A stretch of DNA of 64,000 bases from assembly GCF_003173755.1 (NCBI RefSeq), contig NZ_CP029553.1, positions 5,832,001 through 5,896,000 of the forward strand. Reading direction: 5' to 3'. This document shows, in pieces, positions 1-8,443 of the stretch. Under the pieces are notes generated by a model. That model did not search any database and had not been told where the DNA came from. It worked only from the letters and a program-made list of their open reading frames with translations. Every line of letters begins with the position of its first letter. Within the stretch, counting starts at the first letter, position 1. This DNA is from Methylobacterium terrae. GTDB taxonomy: Bacteria > Pseudomonadota > Alphaproteobacteria > Rhizobiales > Beijerinckiaceae. The translations under genes and the position numbers were made by a program.

Positions 1-361
1 TCACCGTCAGGAGGCTCAAGGCCCGGCCGAGCCGGTCGTTAGCGGTGCGGGAGGGCAGGAACGAGCCGTGCCCGCAATCGTGCTGGATGATGAACAGCCG
101 GACCAGCAGGCCGCCGGCCGGCACGGCGAGCGGCAGCACCCAGGGTTCGTAGCCCTGCGCCGCCGCCCAGAGCATGAGGGCGCAGAGGGCGAGGTAGGGC
201 AGCAGGGTGTTGGCCACCTGCCGGAGCGCGAGCCGCGGGACGGGATCCCGGTAGGCGGCGCAATGGCGGGCCACCTCGCGCGCGAGCGCCGCGATGTCGG
301 GCCGAGAGGGTCCATCCCCGGCCGTGCTCGTCGCGGCGGGGGGCGATCTATCGTCGGTCAC
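1..361 (-). CDS. Fatty acid desaturase, 5' part (runs off the left edge)
   Basis: Reading leftward from a GTG at 361, the frame is open to the window edge and gives about 120 residues. After a soluble N-terminus comes a hydrophobic stretch and then HDCGHGSF (encoded around 59-82). This is the first histidine box of membrane di-iron fatty acid desaturases, where histidine clusters hold the iron centre that inserts double bases bonds into acyl chains. The remaining histidine boxes lie outside the window, so substrate and regiospecificity cannot be judged. The start is inferred: the next in-frame ATG is internal at 175, while the GTG at 361 opens a plausible short polar leader. The family call rests on the HDCGHGSF box and its hydrophobic context. 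Confidence 0.8.
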   Translation of the reverse strand, partial: MTDDRSPPAATSTAGDGPSRPDIAALAREVARHCAAYRDPVPRLALRQVANTLLPYLALCALMLWAAAQGYEPWVLPLAVPAGGLLVRLFIIQHDCGHGSFLPSRTANDRLGRALSLLTV

Positions 362-613
362 GGGAGAGGGGCGATCCTGTCTGTCGAGCGGTCGGCCGCG
401 GGGGCCTCGGGTGCGGGGTGGCGGGGGAAATCCCCCGTCACCGGCCGGGACGCCCCGACGCGACGACCCCGGATGCGGATGATCCACGGTTCGAGGCTCG
501 GGGGCAGCCCGGGCCGCCTCAACGGCTGGCCGGTGCCCTTAGCATTCTTCGCGCCGGCTGGGAGGTGGGCTTGCCCCAAGGGCGCCGCGGCACGATCGCC
601 CGGAAGACCGCCC

Positions 614-2572
614 TCACGGCCCCTCCCCCTGCGCGGCCGCCGCCATCCTGTCGGCATCCTCCCGCAGCAGCAGCCGCTCGGCGACGAGGGCGTCGGCCGC
701 CTTCGCGACCGCCGCCGCGTACGTCGCCTTGTCCGGGTAGCGCTCCTCGAGCGAGGCGCGGGGGTCGCCGCTCGCCTCCCGCTCCGCCCTCGTGCGGGGA
801 AGCGCGAACTCGCTGCCGTCCCGGTCGCAGAGCACGCCGGTCGGGTACGGGTCGGCGTAGAAGTTCCAGCCGGTATGGGTCGCGCGCGGCGCCGCCACGG
901 CGGGGAGCCGGATGCCCGCCACCTCGTGCCCGTCGGCATCGACCCGCGGCACCAGCGGCCGGTATTGCGGCCCGGCCTCGGGGCGGGGATCGAGGTACGT
1001 CGGGAACCGCGCGACCGCGTTGCCGGCGCTCGGGACGGGCACGCCCGGGATGTAGGGGAAGCCGAGTTCCCCCGGCTCGACCAGGGTGCCGTCGGACACG
1101 CGCGGCACCCGGCTCTCCGGCGGGGCGCGGCCGGCGGCGACCCACTCCTCCAGCGCGACGAGGAGCGCCCGCAGGGCCGGGCCGGAGCTGAGCGTGCTGC
1201 GGGGGTTGGTGCAGGCGCCCCTGGCGTTGGTCAGGTGGGCGCGGCCGTTGTGGAAGCCGCTCGACACCAGGTAGGCGCGGGCCTTGTCCGGGAGCGCGAC
1301 GTCGGCGCGGCCGAGAGGGTCGGTGGTCGTGAGCGAGGCGCCCTTCTGCCAGTACTCGGTGCCGGTGTTGACCTCGATCAGCAGCGGATCGGAGGCGTCG
1401 CCCTGCAGGAGCGCGCCCCGCTGCCCGGTCACCGGGTCCTGCATCGCCGCGGCCGAGAACGGGAAGGCGTTCTCCGGGTAGAGGTGGTCCTCGTGCTGGG
1501 TGTTGGTGCGCGAGGGCTGGGCGAAACGGGCGTTGAGGAAGATGCCGCCCGCCCCGGCGATGTGGGTCAGCACCCCGTCGAAGACCCGCCGGCCGGTCTC
1601 GTCGCGGTTGAAGCCCTGGTGGATGAAGTCGCGCAGGTAGCGCCCGCTCTGCGAGATGCCGAGGCCGACCGTGTGCCGGATCGTGCCCCCGTCCGTCCCG
1701 GTGCGCAGATGCGCGACGACGTCCCGCACGGCGGCAAAGCCGATGCCCTGCACCTTCGGGCCGCTCGTGCGGTAGGTGAACTGGTAGATCGTGCCGGGGC
1801 CGGGCTTGGTGCCCTTGGGCAGGAGCTCGACCTGGCGCGGGTTGGCGAGGCGCCAGGCCTGCGCCGGCACCGGCCGGGCGGCATCCGCCTCGCGGCGCTT
1901 CACGGTGAGGGAGGCCGCGTCGCCCGGCTCCGGGACGGGGTCCTGGAGCGCCTCGAAGGCGAGGTAGAACGGCGCCTCCGGCGGGCCGCGGGTGGCGCTC
2001 ACCAGTTCGTCGCGCACCCATTCGGTGATCGGCTTGCCGTTGCGGGTCGCCACCGGCAGGTCGATCGCCATGCCGCCCTGCTGGCGCAGCGCGTTCGCCT
2101 CCCAGCCGGCCCAGGCCAGGATGTCGCCGCGGCGCAGGAACAGGCCGGTGCCGGCATCCGCCGCGCTGCGGGGATCGTTGATCGCCGTCAGCCCCGCCGC
2201 GGGCCGTGCATCCATGATCCAGTTGAACAGGAACTTGCGGCCGCGATTCGGCACCTCGAACAGCAGCGTGCCGCTCCCCCGGGCCGGATCCTTCGGGCGC
2301 AGCAGGAACAGGTCTGTCCTGTACTCGACCATCCCGCGGGCGTTGCGGGGCGCGAGCGCGATGTCGGCGATGCCCGCATTGGCCGGGTCGGCGGGGTCGA
2401 GCTCGCCCCGGGCGGTGCCGGTGACGCGCTCGTAGGCCCCCGCCTCGCCCCAGGCCGCTCCGTCGGCGAAGGGCTCGACGGAGGCGACCTCGATCGCGGT
2501 GATCCGCGCCTCGGCCGGTCCGCCGAGCAGCGCGCAGCCGAGTGCGCCGGCCAGAACGCGGGTCGTCCGCAT
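614..2572 (-). CDS. Secreted alpha/beta hydrolase domain protein (Abhydrolase_10-like)
   Basis: 652 residues. The N-terminus MRTTRVLAGALGCALLGG followed by PAEA is a signal peptide, so the enzyme should act in the periplasm or outside. A GISQSG segment in the middle matches the nucleophile elbow (GxSxG) of alpha/beta hydrolases. Overall length and the FEVPNRGRK and WNFY-type blocks fit the large bacterial 'alpha/beta hydrolase domain-containing' family, whose substrates are mostly unknown. Two ATGs lie six bases apart (2578 and 2572); the AGGGGG run is well spaced only for 2572. The gene follows the TonB siderophore receptor on the same strand after about 107 bases, so co-expression, and possibly a role in releasing iron from a ferric ligand, is an inference from context only. 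Confidence 0.8.
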   Translation of the reverse strand: MRTTRVLAGALGCALLGGPAEARITAIEVASVEPFADGAAWGEAGAYERVTGTARGELDPADPANAGIADIALAPRNARGMVEYRTDLFLLRPKDPARGSGTLLFEVPNRGRKFLFNWIMDARPAAGLTAINDPRSAADAGTGLFLRRGDILAWAGWEANALRQQGGMAIDLPVATRNGKPITEWVRDELVSATRGPPEAPFYLAFEALQDPVPEPGDAASLTVKRREADAARPVPAQAWRLANPRQVELLPKGTKPGPGTIYQFTYRTSGPKVQGIGFAAVRDVVAHLRTGTDGGTIRHTVGLGISQSGRYLRDFIHQGFNRDETGRRVFDGVLTHIAGAGGIFLNARFAQPSRTNTQHEDHLYPENAFPFSAAAMQDPVTGQRGALLQGDASDPLLIEVNTGTEYWQKGASLTTTDPLGRADVALPDKARAYLVSSGFHNGRAHLTNARGACTNPRSTLSSGPALRALLVALEEWVAAGRAPPESRVPRVSDGTLVEPGELGFPYIPGVPVPSAGNAVARFPTYLDPRPEAGPQYRPLVPRVDADGHEVAGIRLPAVAAPRATHTGWNFYADPYPTGVLCDRDGSEFALPRTRAEREASGDPRASLEERYPDKATYAAAVAKAADALVAERLLLREDADRMAAAAQGEGP

Positions 2573-2679
2573 GCTCATCCCCCCTCGTCCGGCCTGTCGC
2601 TGCGGCCGGTGACGACAGGGAGCACGGCCGGACACCGGTGTCGATAGGGACCCGGAACCGGGTGATCGGAACTCGTCGC

Positions 2680-4833
2680 TCAGAACCTGGCGATCACCTG
2701 CACCCGCACCGTCCGCGAGGCCCCCGGGGTGATGTTGTTGTTGGCATCCGCCGTCGCGATGTAGCGGCGGTCGAACAGGTTCTCGATGTTGACCTGCGCC
2801 CGCACCCCTTCCGAGACCTGGTAGAACAGGCCGAGGTCGAACCGGGTGACGCTCGGCAGGCGCACGGTGTTGTCGGACGAGGCGAAGGTGTGGGTCTGGT
2901 TGATGACGCCGACGCCGACCGCGAACTCGGGCGTCAGGCTGAACTTGTTCCACAGGGTGAGGGCGTTGAACGGCACCAGCGCCACCGTGTTGCCGGCCCG
3001 GATCACGGTCGAGCCGGAGCTGAAGCCGCTGACGATGCGCGCATCGGTGAAGGCGTAGCCGCCGGCGACCTGCCACCAGTCGGTGACGAAGCCGTTGGCG
3101 CCGATCTCGGCGCCCTTGGTGTTGGTCTGTCCCGTCGTGAGGAAGTAGCCCGGCCGGTTCGGGTCGGCGAAGCGCTGGTTGTAGCGGTCGAGGTCGTAGA
3201 GCGCGCCGGTGAGCTGGAGCACCGGCGAGACGTCCCACTTCACGCCGATCTCGCGGTTCTCGAACCGCTCCGGCACCGCGATCGAGAGGCCCGGGGTCAG
3301 GGAGGAGAACTGGTCGCCGGCCGAGGGCAGGTAGGAGACGCTGTAGCTGCCGTAGACGGCCAGGTTCTCCCACGGCTTCACCACCACGCCGGCCCGCGGC
3401 GAGACCAGGTCGTCGATGCGGGCGGTGGTGACCCGGGTGCCGCGGTCGGTCGCGGAGAAGTCGAAATGATCGTAGCGCAGGCCGCCGATCAGCTGCAGGT
3501 GCGGCCCGATCTCGACCTGGTCCTGCACGTAGGCGGCGGCGAGGCCGAGGTCGTAGCGGCTGTTGTTGCCGCCGTTGTAGCGGAAGTTCACCGGGACCCG
3601 CGAGACCGGCGAGAGCGGGTTCACCACCAGCGACGTCGTGCCGGTGGTCGAGAAGAAGCCGTCCTGCCGGAAGGCCAGCCCGGTCTGGCTGCCGAGTTCG
3701 AAGCCGCCGAGCAGGGTGTGGGCGAGCGGGCCGGTGGCGAACTTGTAGGTGAAGTCGTTCTGGCTGAAATAATTCGTGCGCGGCGTGGCGTTGTTGTAGG
3801 CGCTCAGGGTCATGCTGGTGCCGGCGGCATTGACCGCGCTGCCCGGGAAGACGTTCTGGTAGAACTTGTCGTAGTCGGCGAAGCGCAGCTGGCTGTGCAG
3901 CTGGACGCCGGTCTCGAAGCGGTGGTCGAGGGTCGCGGTGGCGATGTGGGCGTCGACCCGGGCGTAGCTGAGGTCCGGGTTGCCGAAATAGGTCGCGGTG
4001 TTCTGGCGGTAGCGGTAGGGCCGGCCGAACTGCGAGGGGATGCCGCGATCGGTGACGCGGTCGTCGTGGAAGTACTCGTAGGAGAGCTTGAGCGTGGTGT
4101 CGGGCCCGAGCAGGATCGTCCCGGTCGGGTTGAACCCGTAGCGGCGGATATGCCCGAAATCGCGGTAGGTGCCGGTCTCCTCGACCACGCCGTTGAGGCG
4201 GAAGAAGGCGCTGTCCGAGAACCGGTCGCCGATGTCGACGGCCAGGCGCTTGTTGTCGAACTGGCCGCCCTGGGCGACGATCTCGCGGATCGGGATCCCG
4301 TCCGCCTCCTTCAGCACCCGGTTGATGACCCCGCCGCCGCCGCCGCGGCCGAACGTCATGGCGTTCGGTCCCTTCAGCACCTCGATCCGCTCGACGTTGT
4401 AGAGATCGCGGAAGTACTGGACGTCGTCGCGGATGCCGTTGACGAAGAAGTCGGCGTTGGAGCGCTGGCCGCGGATCACGACGTCGTCGCGGTTGCCCTC
4501 GCCCTGGTGCGGGATCACCCCCGGGACGTAGCGGATCGCCTCGGTGAGGCTCTGGAAGCCCTGGTCGCGGATCTGGCTTTGCGTCACCACGCTGACCGAT
4601 TGCGGCGTGTCGATCAGCGGCGTGTCGGTGCGGGTCGCCGTGGCGGTGCGCCGGGTGAGGTAGCCGACCGTGTCGCCGCGGCCGGCCCCGGCCGAGGGCC
4701 CGCTCACGTCGATCGTCTCGAGCGGCATCTCGCCCTCGAGCGGCGCCGGCTGCGCCTGCGCCGCGGTGACGGGGGCCAGCATCGTGGTGGCGAGCAACAG
4801 GGTGGCGCGAGTGCGCGCGACCGACTTCGTCAT
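2680..4833 (-). CDS. TonB-dependent siderophore receptor
   Basis: 717 residues. A signal peptide (MTKSVARTRATLLLATTML, then cleavage near AQAQ) is followed by a TonB-box-like ETIDVSG and a plug domain with TPQSVSVVTQSQIRDQG and VERIEVLKGPNAM, which are hallmark plug sequences of ferric-siderophore receptors. The rest is a beta-barrel ending in the expected aromatic residue (QVIARF). Such proteins import iron chelates across the outer membrane using TonB-ExbBD energy. The ATG at 4833 is chosen because it begins the signal peptide; an in-frame ATG at 4953 would add 40 residues lacking that character. The AT-rich stretch upstream could carry an iron-responsive promoter, but no clear Fur, RirA or Irr box was recognised. 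Confidence 0.93.
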   Translation of the reverse strand: MTKSVARTRATLLLATTMLAPVTAAQAQPAPLEGEMPLETIDVSGPSAGAGRGDTVGYLTRRTATATRTDTPLIDTPQSVSVVTQSQIRDQGFQSLTEAIRYVPGVIPHQGEGNRDDVVIRGQRSNADFFVNGIRDDVQYFRDLYNVERIEVLKGPNAMTFGRGGGGGVINRVLKEADGIPIREIVAQGGQFDNKRLAVDIGDRFSDSAFFRLNGVVEETGTYRDFGHIRRYGFNPTGTILLGPDTTLKLSYEYFHDDRVTDRGIPSQFGRPYRYRQNTATYFGNPDLSYARVDAHIATATLDHRFETGVQLHSQLRFADYDKFYQNVFPGSAVNAAGTSMTLSAYNNATPRTNYFSQNDFTYKFATGPLAHTLLGGFELGSQTGLAFRQDGFFSTTGTTSLVVNPLSPVSRVPVNFRYNGGNNSRYDLGLAAAYVQDQVEIGPHLQLIGGLRYDHFDFSATDRGTRVTTARIDDLVSPRAGVVVKPWENLAVYGSYSVSYLPSAGDQFSSLTPGLSIAVPERFENREIGVKWDVSPVLQLTGALYDLDRYNQRFADPNRPGYFLTTGQTNTKGAEIGANGFVTDWWQVAGGYAFTDARIVSGFSSGSTVIRAGNTVALVPFNALTLWNKFSLTPEFAVGVGVINQTHTFASSDNTVRLPSVTRFDLGLFYQVSEGVRAQVNIENLFDRRYIATADANNNITPGASRTVRVQVIARF

Positions 4834-5171
4834 GACGGCAGTTCCGCAAGGTAGGATTGAAGTCTCGCGAGGGGCGCCCTGTTCTCGCGAGACCTTGTCC
4901 GCCATTGCAGGCGCCGCTCCGCCTCGCAATCCTGCCGCGGGCGAAACAAACACGACTTGTTTTTATCTGTTATAAGATGAAATCGACCAAATCCGGCGAA
5001 GCGCCTGGCGGCGCTCGGGTCCCGCCGGCCGATTGCAATGGCTCGAGGAAGCGCGGCCGTTGCGAACCGGTCTCATCGTTGCTGAAATGCATCACGATCG
5101 CGACGCGTCGTATCGGATGGATTGCGGCCCGTGTCCCGACCGTGGGGGCGACACGGGCCTTGCCGGCGACG
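4834..5171 (-). promoter_or_regulatory. Leader/intergenic region upstream of the siderophore receptor
   Basis: No gene is seen here. An AT-rich patch near 4955-4985, unusual for this GC-rich window, contains TATAAC on the minus strand (4973-4968), a possible -10 for the receptor. A 10-bp inverted repeat (GGCCCGTGTC at 5126-5135, GACACGGGCC at 5150-5159) lies just past the stop of the DUF502 gene and could end its transcript, although no T-run follows. Confidence 0.35.
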
Positions 5172-5951
5172 TCAGGCGTCCAGGCGATCCCGCACCGGCA
5201 TCGGCGCCGAGCCGGGGTGAGCGGGCCCGACCTGCGCGGCCCGCAGGCCCGCCGCCATCGCCTGCAGGCGCGATTGCGGGTCCTCGGGCTGGATCACGCC
5301 GGCCGACATCACCAGCTTGGCGGCGTCGTCGACGCTGATCGAGAGTTCGATCACCTCGGCGCGCGGCAGGTAGAAGAAGAAGCCGGTGGTCGGGTTGGGC
5401 GCGCAGGGCAGGAACACGCCGACATGGTCGTGCTCGGACCCGAGCGCCCCCTGCACGTCCGGGCCCGCCGGGGCCGACAGGAACACGATCGACCAGGTGC
5501 CCTTCACCGGGAACTCGACGAGGCCGACGGTGCGGAACGAGGTGCCGCTCGTGGAGAACAGCGTCTCGAAGACCTGGCGCAGGCCGCGATAGAGGCCCGA
5601 GATCACCGGCGTGCGGGCGAGCAGCACCTCGCCGAACTCCACCACCGAGCGGCCGACCAGGTTGGCGGTCAGCGCGCCCAGCGTCGTCAGCGCCACGAAG
5701 GCGATGAGGAGGCCCAGCCCCGGCACGCTGAACGGCAGGTAATGGTCGGGCAGGTAGGCCGAGGGCACCAGCGGCTTGACCCAGCCATCGATCAGGCTGA
5801 TGCACCACCAGGTGATGTAGATCGTGATCGCCAGCGGGCCGGCGACGATGACGCCGGTGAAGAAGTAGTTGCGCAGGCGGCCGCGGACGCTGACCCGCTT
5901 GCGGGTGGCCGGAGCGTCCGGATCGGGCAACAACGGCGACGGTTCCGACAC
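5172..5951 (-). CDS. DUF502 family inner-membrane protein
   Basis: 259 residues from a GTG at 5951. After a basic N-terminus come two hydrophobic segments, around residues 30-50 (YFFTGVIVAGPLAITIYI) and 68-92 (FSVPGLGLLIAFVALTTLG). These are followed by a soluble domain with TPVISGLYRGLRQ and the GFFFYLPRAEV block. This arrangement and sequence are typical of DUF502, a widespread two-helix membrane family without an assigned function. The only in-frame initiator near the first conserved block is this GTG. The gene is divergent from the unrecognised gene at 6042, with about 90 bases between starts, and is separated by 338 bases from the siderophore receptor downstream. Confidence 0.85.
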   Translation of the reverse strand: MSEPSPLLPDPDAPATRKRVSVRGRLRNYFFTGVIVAGPLAITIYITWWCISLIDGWVKPLVPSAYLPDHYLPFSVPGLGLLIAFVALTTLGALTANLVGRSVVEFGEVLLARTPVISGLYRGLRQVFETLFSTSGTSFRTVGLVEFPVKGTWSIVFLSAPAGPDVQGALGSEHDHVGVFLPCAPNPTTGFFFYLPRAEVIELSISVDDAAKLVMSAGVIQPEDPQSRLQAMAAGLRAAQVGPAHPGSAPMPVRDRLDA

Positions 5952-6041
5952 GATCTGCGATTCTCGATCCGAGCAGGCGCCCCCTGCTCCAGAAGAGGTA
6001 GCGGTTTGCTGCGCTGCGCTCAAGGCGGGGATGCCCCTTTG

Positions 6042-6929
6042 GTGACCGGACTGCGGCCGGATCCCGCCGCCCTGCGCGCCGTCCTGCACCGGTCCCTCGC
6101 CGATCCGGCCGCCGCCTGGAGCCTCGGCGGCTACGGGGCGGGTGCGACGTTCCGGCGCGAGGCCGGGGAACCCGCGGGCGCGCCCTGCGGGGGGCGCCCC
6201 GGCCTCGTCACCCCCCGCGGCGCCCTGGTGCTGGAGGGAGCCGACACCCTCGTGCCGGTCGCCTACGAGACCGCGCTCGGGGGCGGGGCGTGGAGCCAGG
6301 CGCTCGCCCTGTGCCGGCCGCTCCATCGTCCGTCCCCCGGGCCGGCGCCCCGCGTGAGCGAAGTCGGCGCCGACGCGGAGGCGGCGCGGGCGGCGGACCG
6401 GGACGGCGTACTGTTCTGCCTCGGCCTGCCGCTTCGCCAGGCCCGGCTCCTCGCCCGGGTGCAGGGCGAGGCCGTGCCCGCCTTGCGCGCCGCCTGCGGG
6501 GCTCCGGCCGACGCCGCCCTCTGGGCCTCGCTGCCCGGGCTCGGGGCGGTGCTGGTGGCGGCCCACGGCGGCGCCCGCATCGAGGTCGTCCTGCCCGACG
6601 CCCATCCGGGGCCGCGGGCGCACTGGTTCGACAAGCTCCTGCGCCAGGGCCGCCTGCACGCCGCCACGGCCCCGATCCCGGCGGGCCTCGCCCCGGTGAT
6701 CCACCTGCACCCGCCGCATCCCCTGACCGAGGCCGGCTTCGAGGCTGGGCGCCACGCGGCGTTCCAGGCGCTGCTGGCGCGCTGGGGCGATCCGGCGCTG
6801 GTGGCGATCAAGCGCCGGATCCTCGCCGGGGAGGATGTGACCGTCCCGGACACGCGGGCGGCGCGGGGCGTGGCGCGGGTGGCGCGGGCGCAAAGGCGGT
6901 GGCCGGGAGCGGGCGGAGGGGCGGGATGA
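6042..6929 (+). CDS. Hypothetical protein, unrecognised
   Basis: 295 residues from a GTG at 6042 that directly follows the divergent DUF502 start region. The protein is Ala/Arg/Pro-rich and soluble, with no signal peptide or membrane segment. Visible blocks include WFDKLLRQGR, VIHLHPPHPLTEAGFEAGR and VAIKRRILAGEDV. No nucleotide-binding loop or catalytic motif was recognised, and no family can be named with confidence. Codon usage matches its neighbours, with strong G/C at third positions throughout the frame, which supports it being a real gene. The start is uncertain because the frame stays open upstream across the divergent gene. Confidence 0.6.
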   Translation: MTGLRPDPAALRAVLHRSLADPAAAWSLGGYGAGATFRREAGEPAGAPCGGRPGLVTPRGALVLEGADTLVPVAYETALGGGAWSQALALCRPLHRPSPGPAPRVSEVGADAEAARAADRDGVLFCLGLPLRQARLLARVQGEAVPALRAACGAPADAALWASLPGLGAVLVAAHGGARIEVVLPDAHPGPRAHWFDKLLRQGRLHAATAPIPAGLAPVIHLHPPHPLTEAGFEAGRHAAFQALLARWGDPALVAIKRRILAGEDVTVPDTRAARGVARVARAQRRWPGAGGGAG

Positions 6930-7037
6930 GCGTCGCTCCGGCGCGACACCCTCCGGGTCGTTCCGGGCCGCGCGAGCGGAGCCCGGATTGGCGAAGGCGC
7001 GCCCAGGCGCTCAGGTTTCCCGGAAACCGGCGCCAAG

Positions 7038-7063
7038 AAAAAAGGCCGCTCTTGCGAGCGGCC
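7038..7063 (-). terminator. Intrinsic terminator of the candidate sRNA
   Basis: An 8-bp perfect stem, GGCCGCTC (7044-7051) with GAGCGGCC (7056-7063), has a 4-base loop. It is followed on the minus strand by six T residues (plus-strand A-run 7038-7043). Confidence 0.8.
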
Positions 7064-7125
7064 CGAAGTCTAGGGAGGAAACGCCCAAAGAGGGCTGCAG
7101 GGCCGCGACGCCATCGCGACCGTGC
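7038..7125 (-). ncRNA. Candidate trans-acting sRNA with anti-Shine-Dalgarno segment
   Basis: On the minus strand, from about 7125, the RNA would form hairpins CGCGA-TGGCG-TCGCG (7117-7103) and GCCC-TCTTT-GGGC. A single-stranded stretch GTTTCCTCCCTAGAC follows, then an intrinsic terminator GGCCGCTC-TTGC-GAGCGGCC with a T-run (7063-7038). The layout, about 88 nt with a CCTCC single strand just before the terminator, resembles the alphaproteobacterial suhB/mmgR (alpha-r8) sRNA type. That match is from memory of the family architecture and was not computed. A promoter-like CTTGCG and TACCTT precede it. Confidence 0.55.
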
Positions 7126-7131
7126 ACTGCA

Positions 7132-7170
7132 GAAGGTAGTCGCCCGATCGCATTTCGCAAGTGCGAAATC
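7132..7170 (-). promoter_or_regulatory. Promoter-like elements overlapping a TTTCGCA/TGCGAAA dyad
   Basis: On the minus strand, CTTGCG (7161-7156) and TACCTT (7137-7132) are separated by 18 bases, matching the alphaproteobacterial housekeeping promoter pattern upstream of the candidate sRNA. The -35 lies inside the perfect dyad TTTCGCA-AG-TGCGAAA (7155-7170), which could be a protein-binding site. Confidence 0.4.
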
Positions 7171-7217
7171 GCACGTCGGTCAATGGCGCCCCAACCGATC
7201 GCCTCCGCTATCAACGG

Positions 7218-7250
7218 CGACACCCCCGCCGGGGGCCGGCGGGGGTGTCG
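7218..7250. repeat. Strong 13-bp inverted repeat
   Basis: CGACACCCCCGCC (7218-7230) pairs perfectly with GGCGGGGGTGTCG (7238-7250) around a 7-base loop. It lies between the 44-aa gene and the candidate sRNA, both on the minus strand. No T-run follows on either strand. It could protect or terminate the transcript of the 44-aa gene. Confidence 0.5.
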
Positions 7251-7338
7251 TCGCGCCGCGATGCGGGCGAGGTCCTGGCTCTTTGATCTTGCCGCATTGT
7301 CTCTCGACGAACCGGGCTCCGCTTCGTCGGACAATGCT

Positions 7339-7473
7339 CTAGCGGCGCAGGATCTTGGTGACGAGGCGGCCGACGAGGTTGCCCGAGTCGTTGTAGGTGC
7401 CGCGGTCGTCGGGGCGGATGCGGGGGTCGTCGTTCCCCAGGATCTTGGTGACGATTCGGCCGATGAGGCTCAT
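7339..7473 (-). CDS. Small 44-aa protein with duplicated GR(I/L)VTKIL motif
   Basis: A 44-residue frame begins at an ATG at 7473 with an excellent ribosome-binding site (GGAGG six bases upstream) and ends with TAG at 7339. The protein starts MSLIGRIVTKILG and ends VGRLVTKILRR, so a motif of about eight residues (GRIVTKIL / GRLVTKIL) occurs at both ends around a polar centre rich in Asp and Arg. Each copy could form a short cationic amphipathic helix. There is no signal peptide. No family was recognised and a function cannot be assigned. Its upstream neighbour is the HDAC-like gene (stop at 7547) on the same strand, with about 75 bases between them. Confidence 0.6.
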   Translation of the reverse strand: MSLIGRIVTKILGNDDPRIRPDDRGTYNDSGNLVGRLVTKILRR

Positions 7474-7546
7474 CGTATCCTCCGGAATGCGGTGCGCGAG
7501 GGCTGTCTCGTGGAAATAACGGCCGACCGGCTCGGCCGTTCCGGCC

Positions 7547-8443
7547 TCATCCCCGCGCCGCCATCGCCTCGAACACCAGGGCGTGGCGCGCCGCCAGCGC
7601 CTCGACGTCGGTCGCGTAGCCGCCGCCGATCACCGCGGCGAGCGGGATGCCGCGCCGGCGCACCTCGTCGACGACGAAGTCTTCGCGCCGGCGCAGACCC
7701 TCGTCGGTGAGCGCCAGGCGGCCGAGGCGGTCGTCGCGGTGGGGATCGACGCCGGCATTGTAGAAGACGAGGTCGGGGCGGAGCCCGTCGAGCAGGCGCG
7801 GCACGTGGAGGGCGACGGCCGCGAGGTAATCGTCGTCGCTCAACCCGTCGGGCAGGCCGACATCGAGGTCGCCCGGCACCTTGTCGGTGGGATAGTTCTT
7901 CTCGGCGTGCATCGAGAAGGTGAACAGGTCGGGTTCGTCGGCGAGGCAATCGGCGGTGCCGTCGCCCTGGTGCACGTCGAGGTCGATGACGAGCGCACGG
8001 CGGATCGTGCCCTCGCGCCTGAGGGCGAGGGCCGCCACCGCGACGTCGTTGAAGACGCAGAACCCCCGGCCCCCGTCCCGCCGGGCGTGATGGCTGCCGC
8101 CCGCAGTGCTGCCGGCGAGCCCGCCGGCGAGCGCCAGCCGCGCGGCGAGCAGGGTGCCGCCGGCCGAGGCCAGCGAGCGCCGCGCCACCCCGGCATCGAC
8201 CGGCAGGCCGATCGCCCGCTCGATCGCCCGCGGCACCGTCGCGGTGACGACCTGCTCGACGTAAGGGCCGTCATGCGCGAGGCGGATCAGGTCCGGGCTC
8301 GCGGGCTCGGGCGTCACGAAGCCGTCCGGCACCAGGCCGCGCGCCGCGATCCGCGCGGCGAGCCGCCCGTACTTGCCCATCGGGAACCGGTGGCCCTCCG
8401 GCAGGACGGCCTCGTAGGCCGGATGGAACACGACCGGGACCAT
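7547..8443 (-). CDS. Histone deacetylase family (acetylpolyamine/acetoin-type) hydrolase
   Basis: 298 residues. The arginase/deacetylase fold signature is complete: the paired histidines in SHHARRDGGRGFCVFND, the zinc ligands in DLDVHQGDGT, a further DP-H-DDRLGRLALT block and a GGGY near the C-terminus. Bacterial members remove acetyl groups from small amines such as polyamines or from other acetyl substrates in a zinc-dependent reaction; the substrate here is unknown. The ATG at 8443 has GAGGG eight bases upstream and gives the family's usual N-terminus (VVFHPAYE). An in-frame ATG 57 bases further up lacks such support. The gene stands alone on the minus strand. Confidence 0.92.
   Translation of the reverse strand: MVPVVFHPAYEAVLPEGHRFPMGKYGRLAARIAARGLVPDGFVTPEPASPDLIRLAHDGPYVEQVVTATVPRAIERAIGLPVDAGVARRSLASAGGTLLAARLALAGGLAGSTAGGSHHARRDGGRGFCVFNDVAVAALALRREGTIRRALVIDLDVHQGDGTADCLADEPDLFTFSMHAEKNYPTDKVPGDLDVGLPDGLSDDDYLAAVALHVPRLLDGLRPDLVFYNAGVDPHRDDRLGRLALTDEGLRRREDFVVDEVRRRGIPLAAVIGGGYATDVEALAARHALVFEAMAARG

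Noticed and set aside
68..2647. Very long plus-strand frame opposite the hydrolase gene
   Set aside because: Arg/Gly/Ala-rich antisense translation of a real gene, caused by high GC; no motif, start signal or family resemblance.
7011..7334. 107-codon minus-strand frame
   Set aside because: It runs through the sRNA terminator and a 13-bp hairpin and has no ribosome-binding site or protein-like character.
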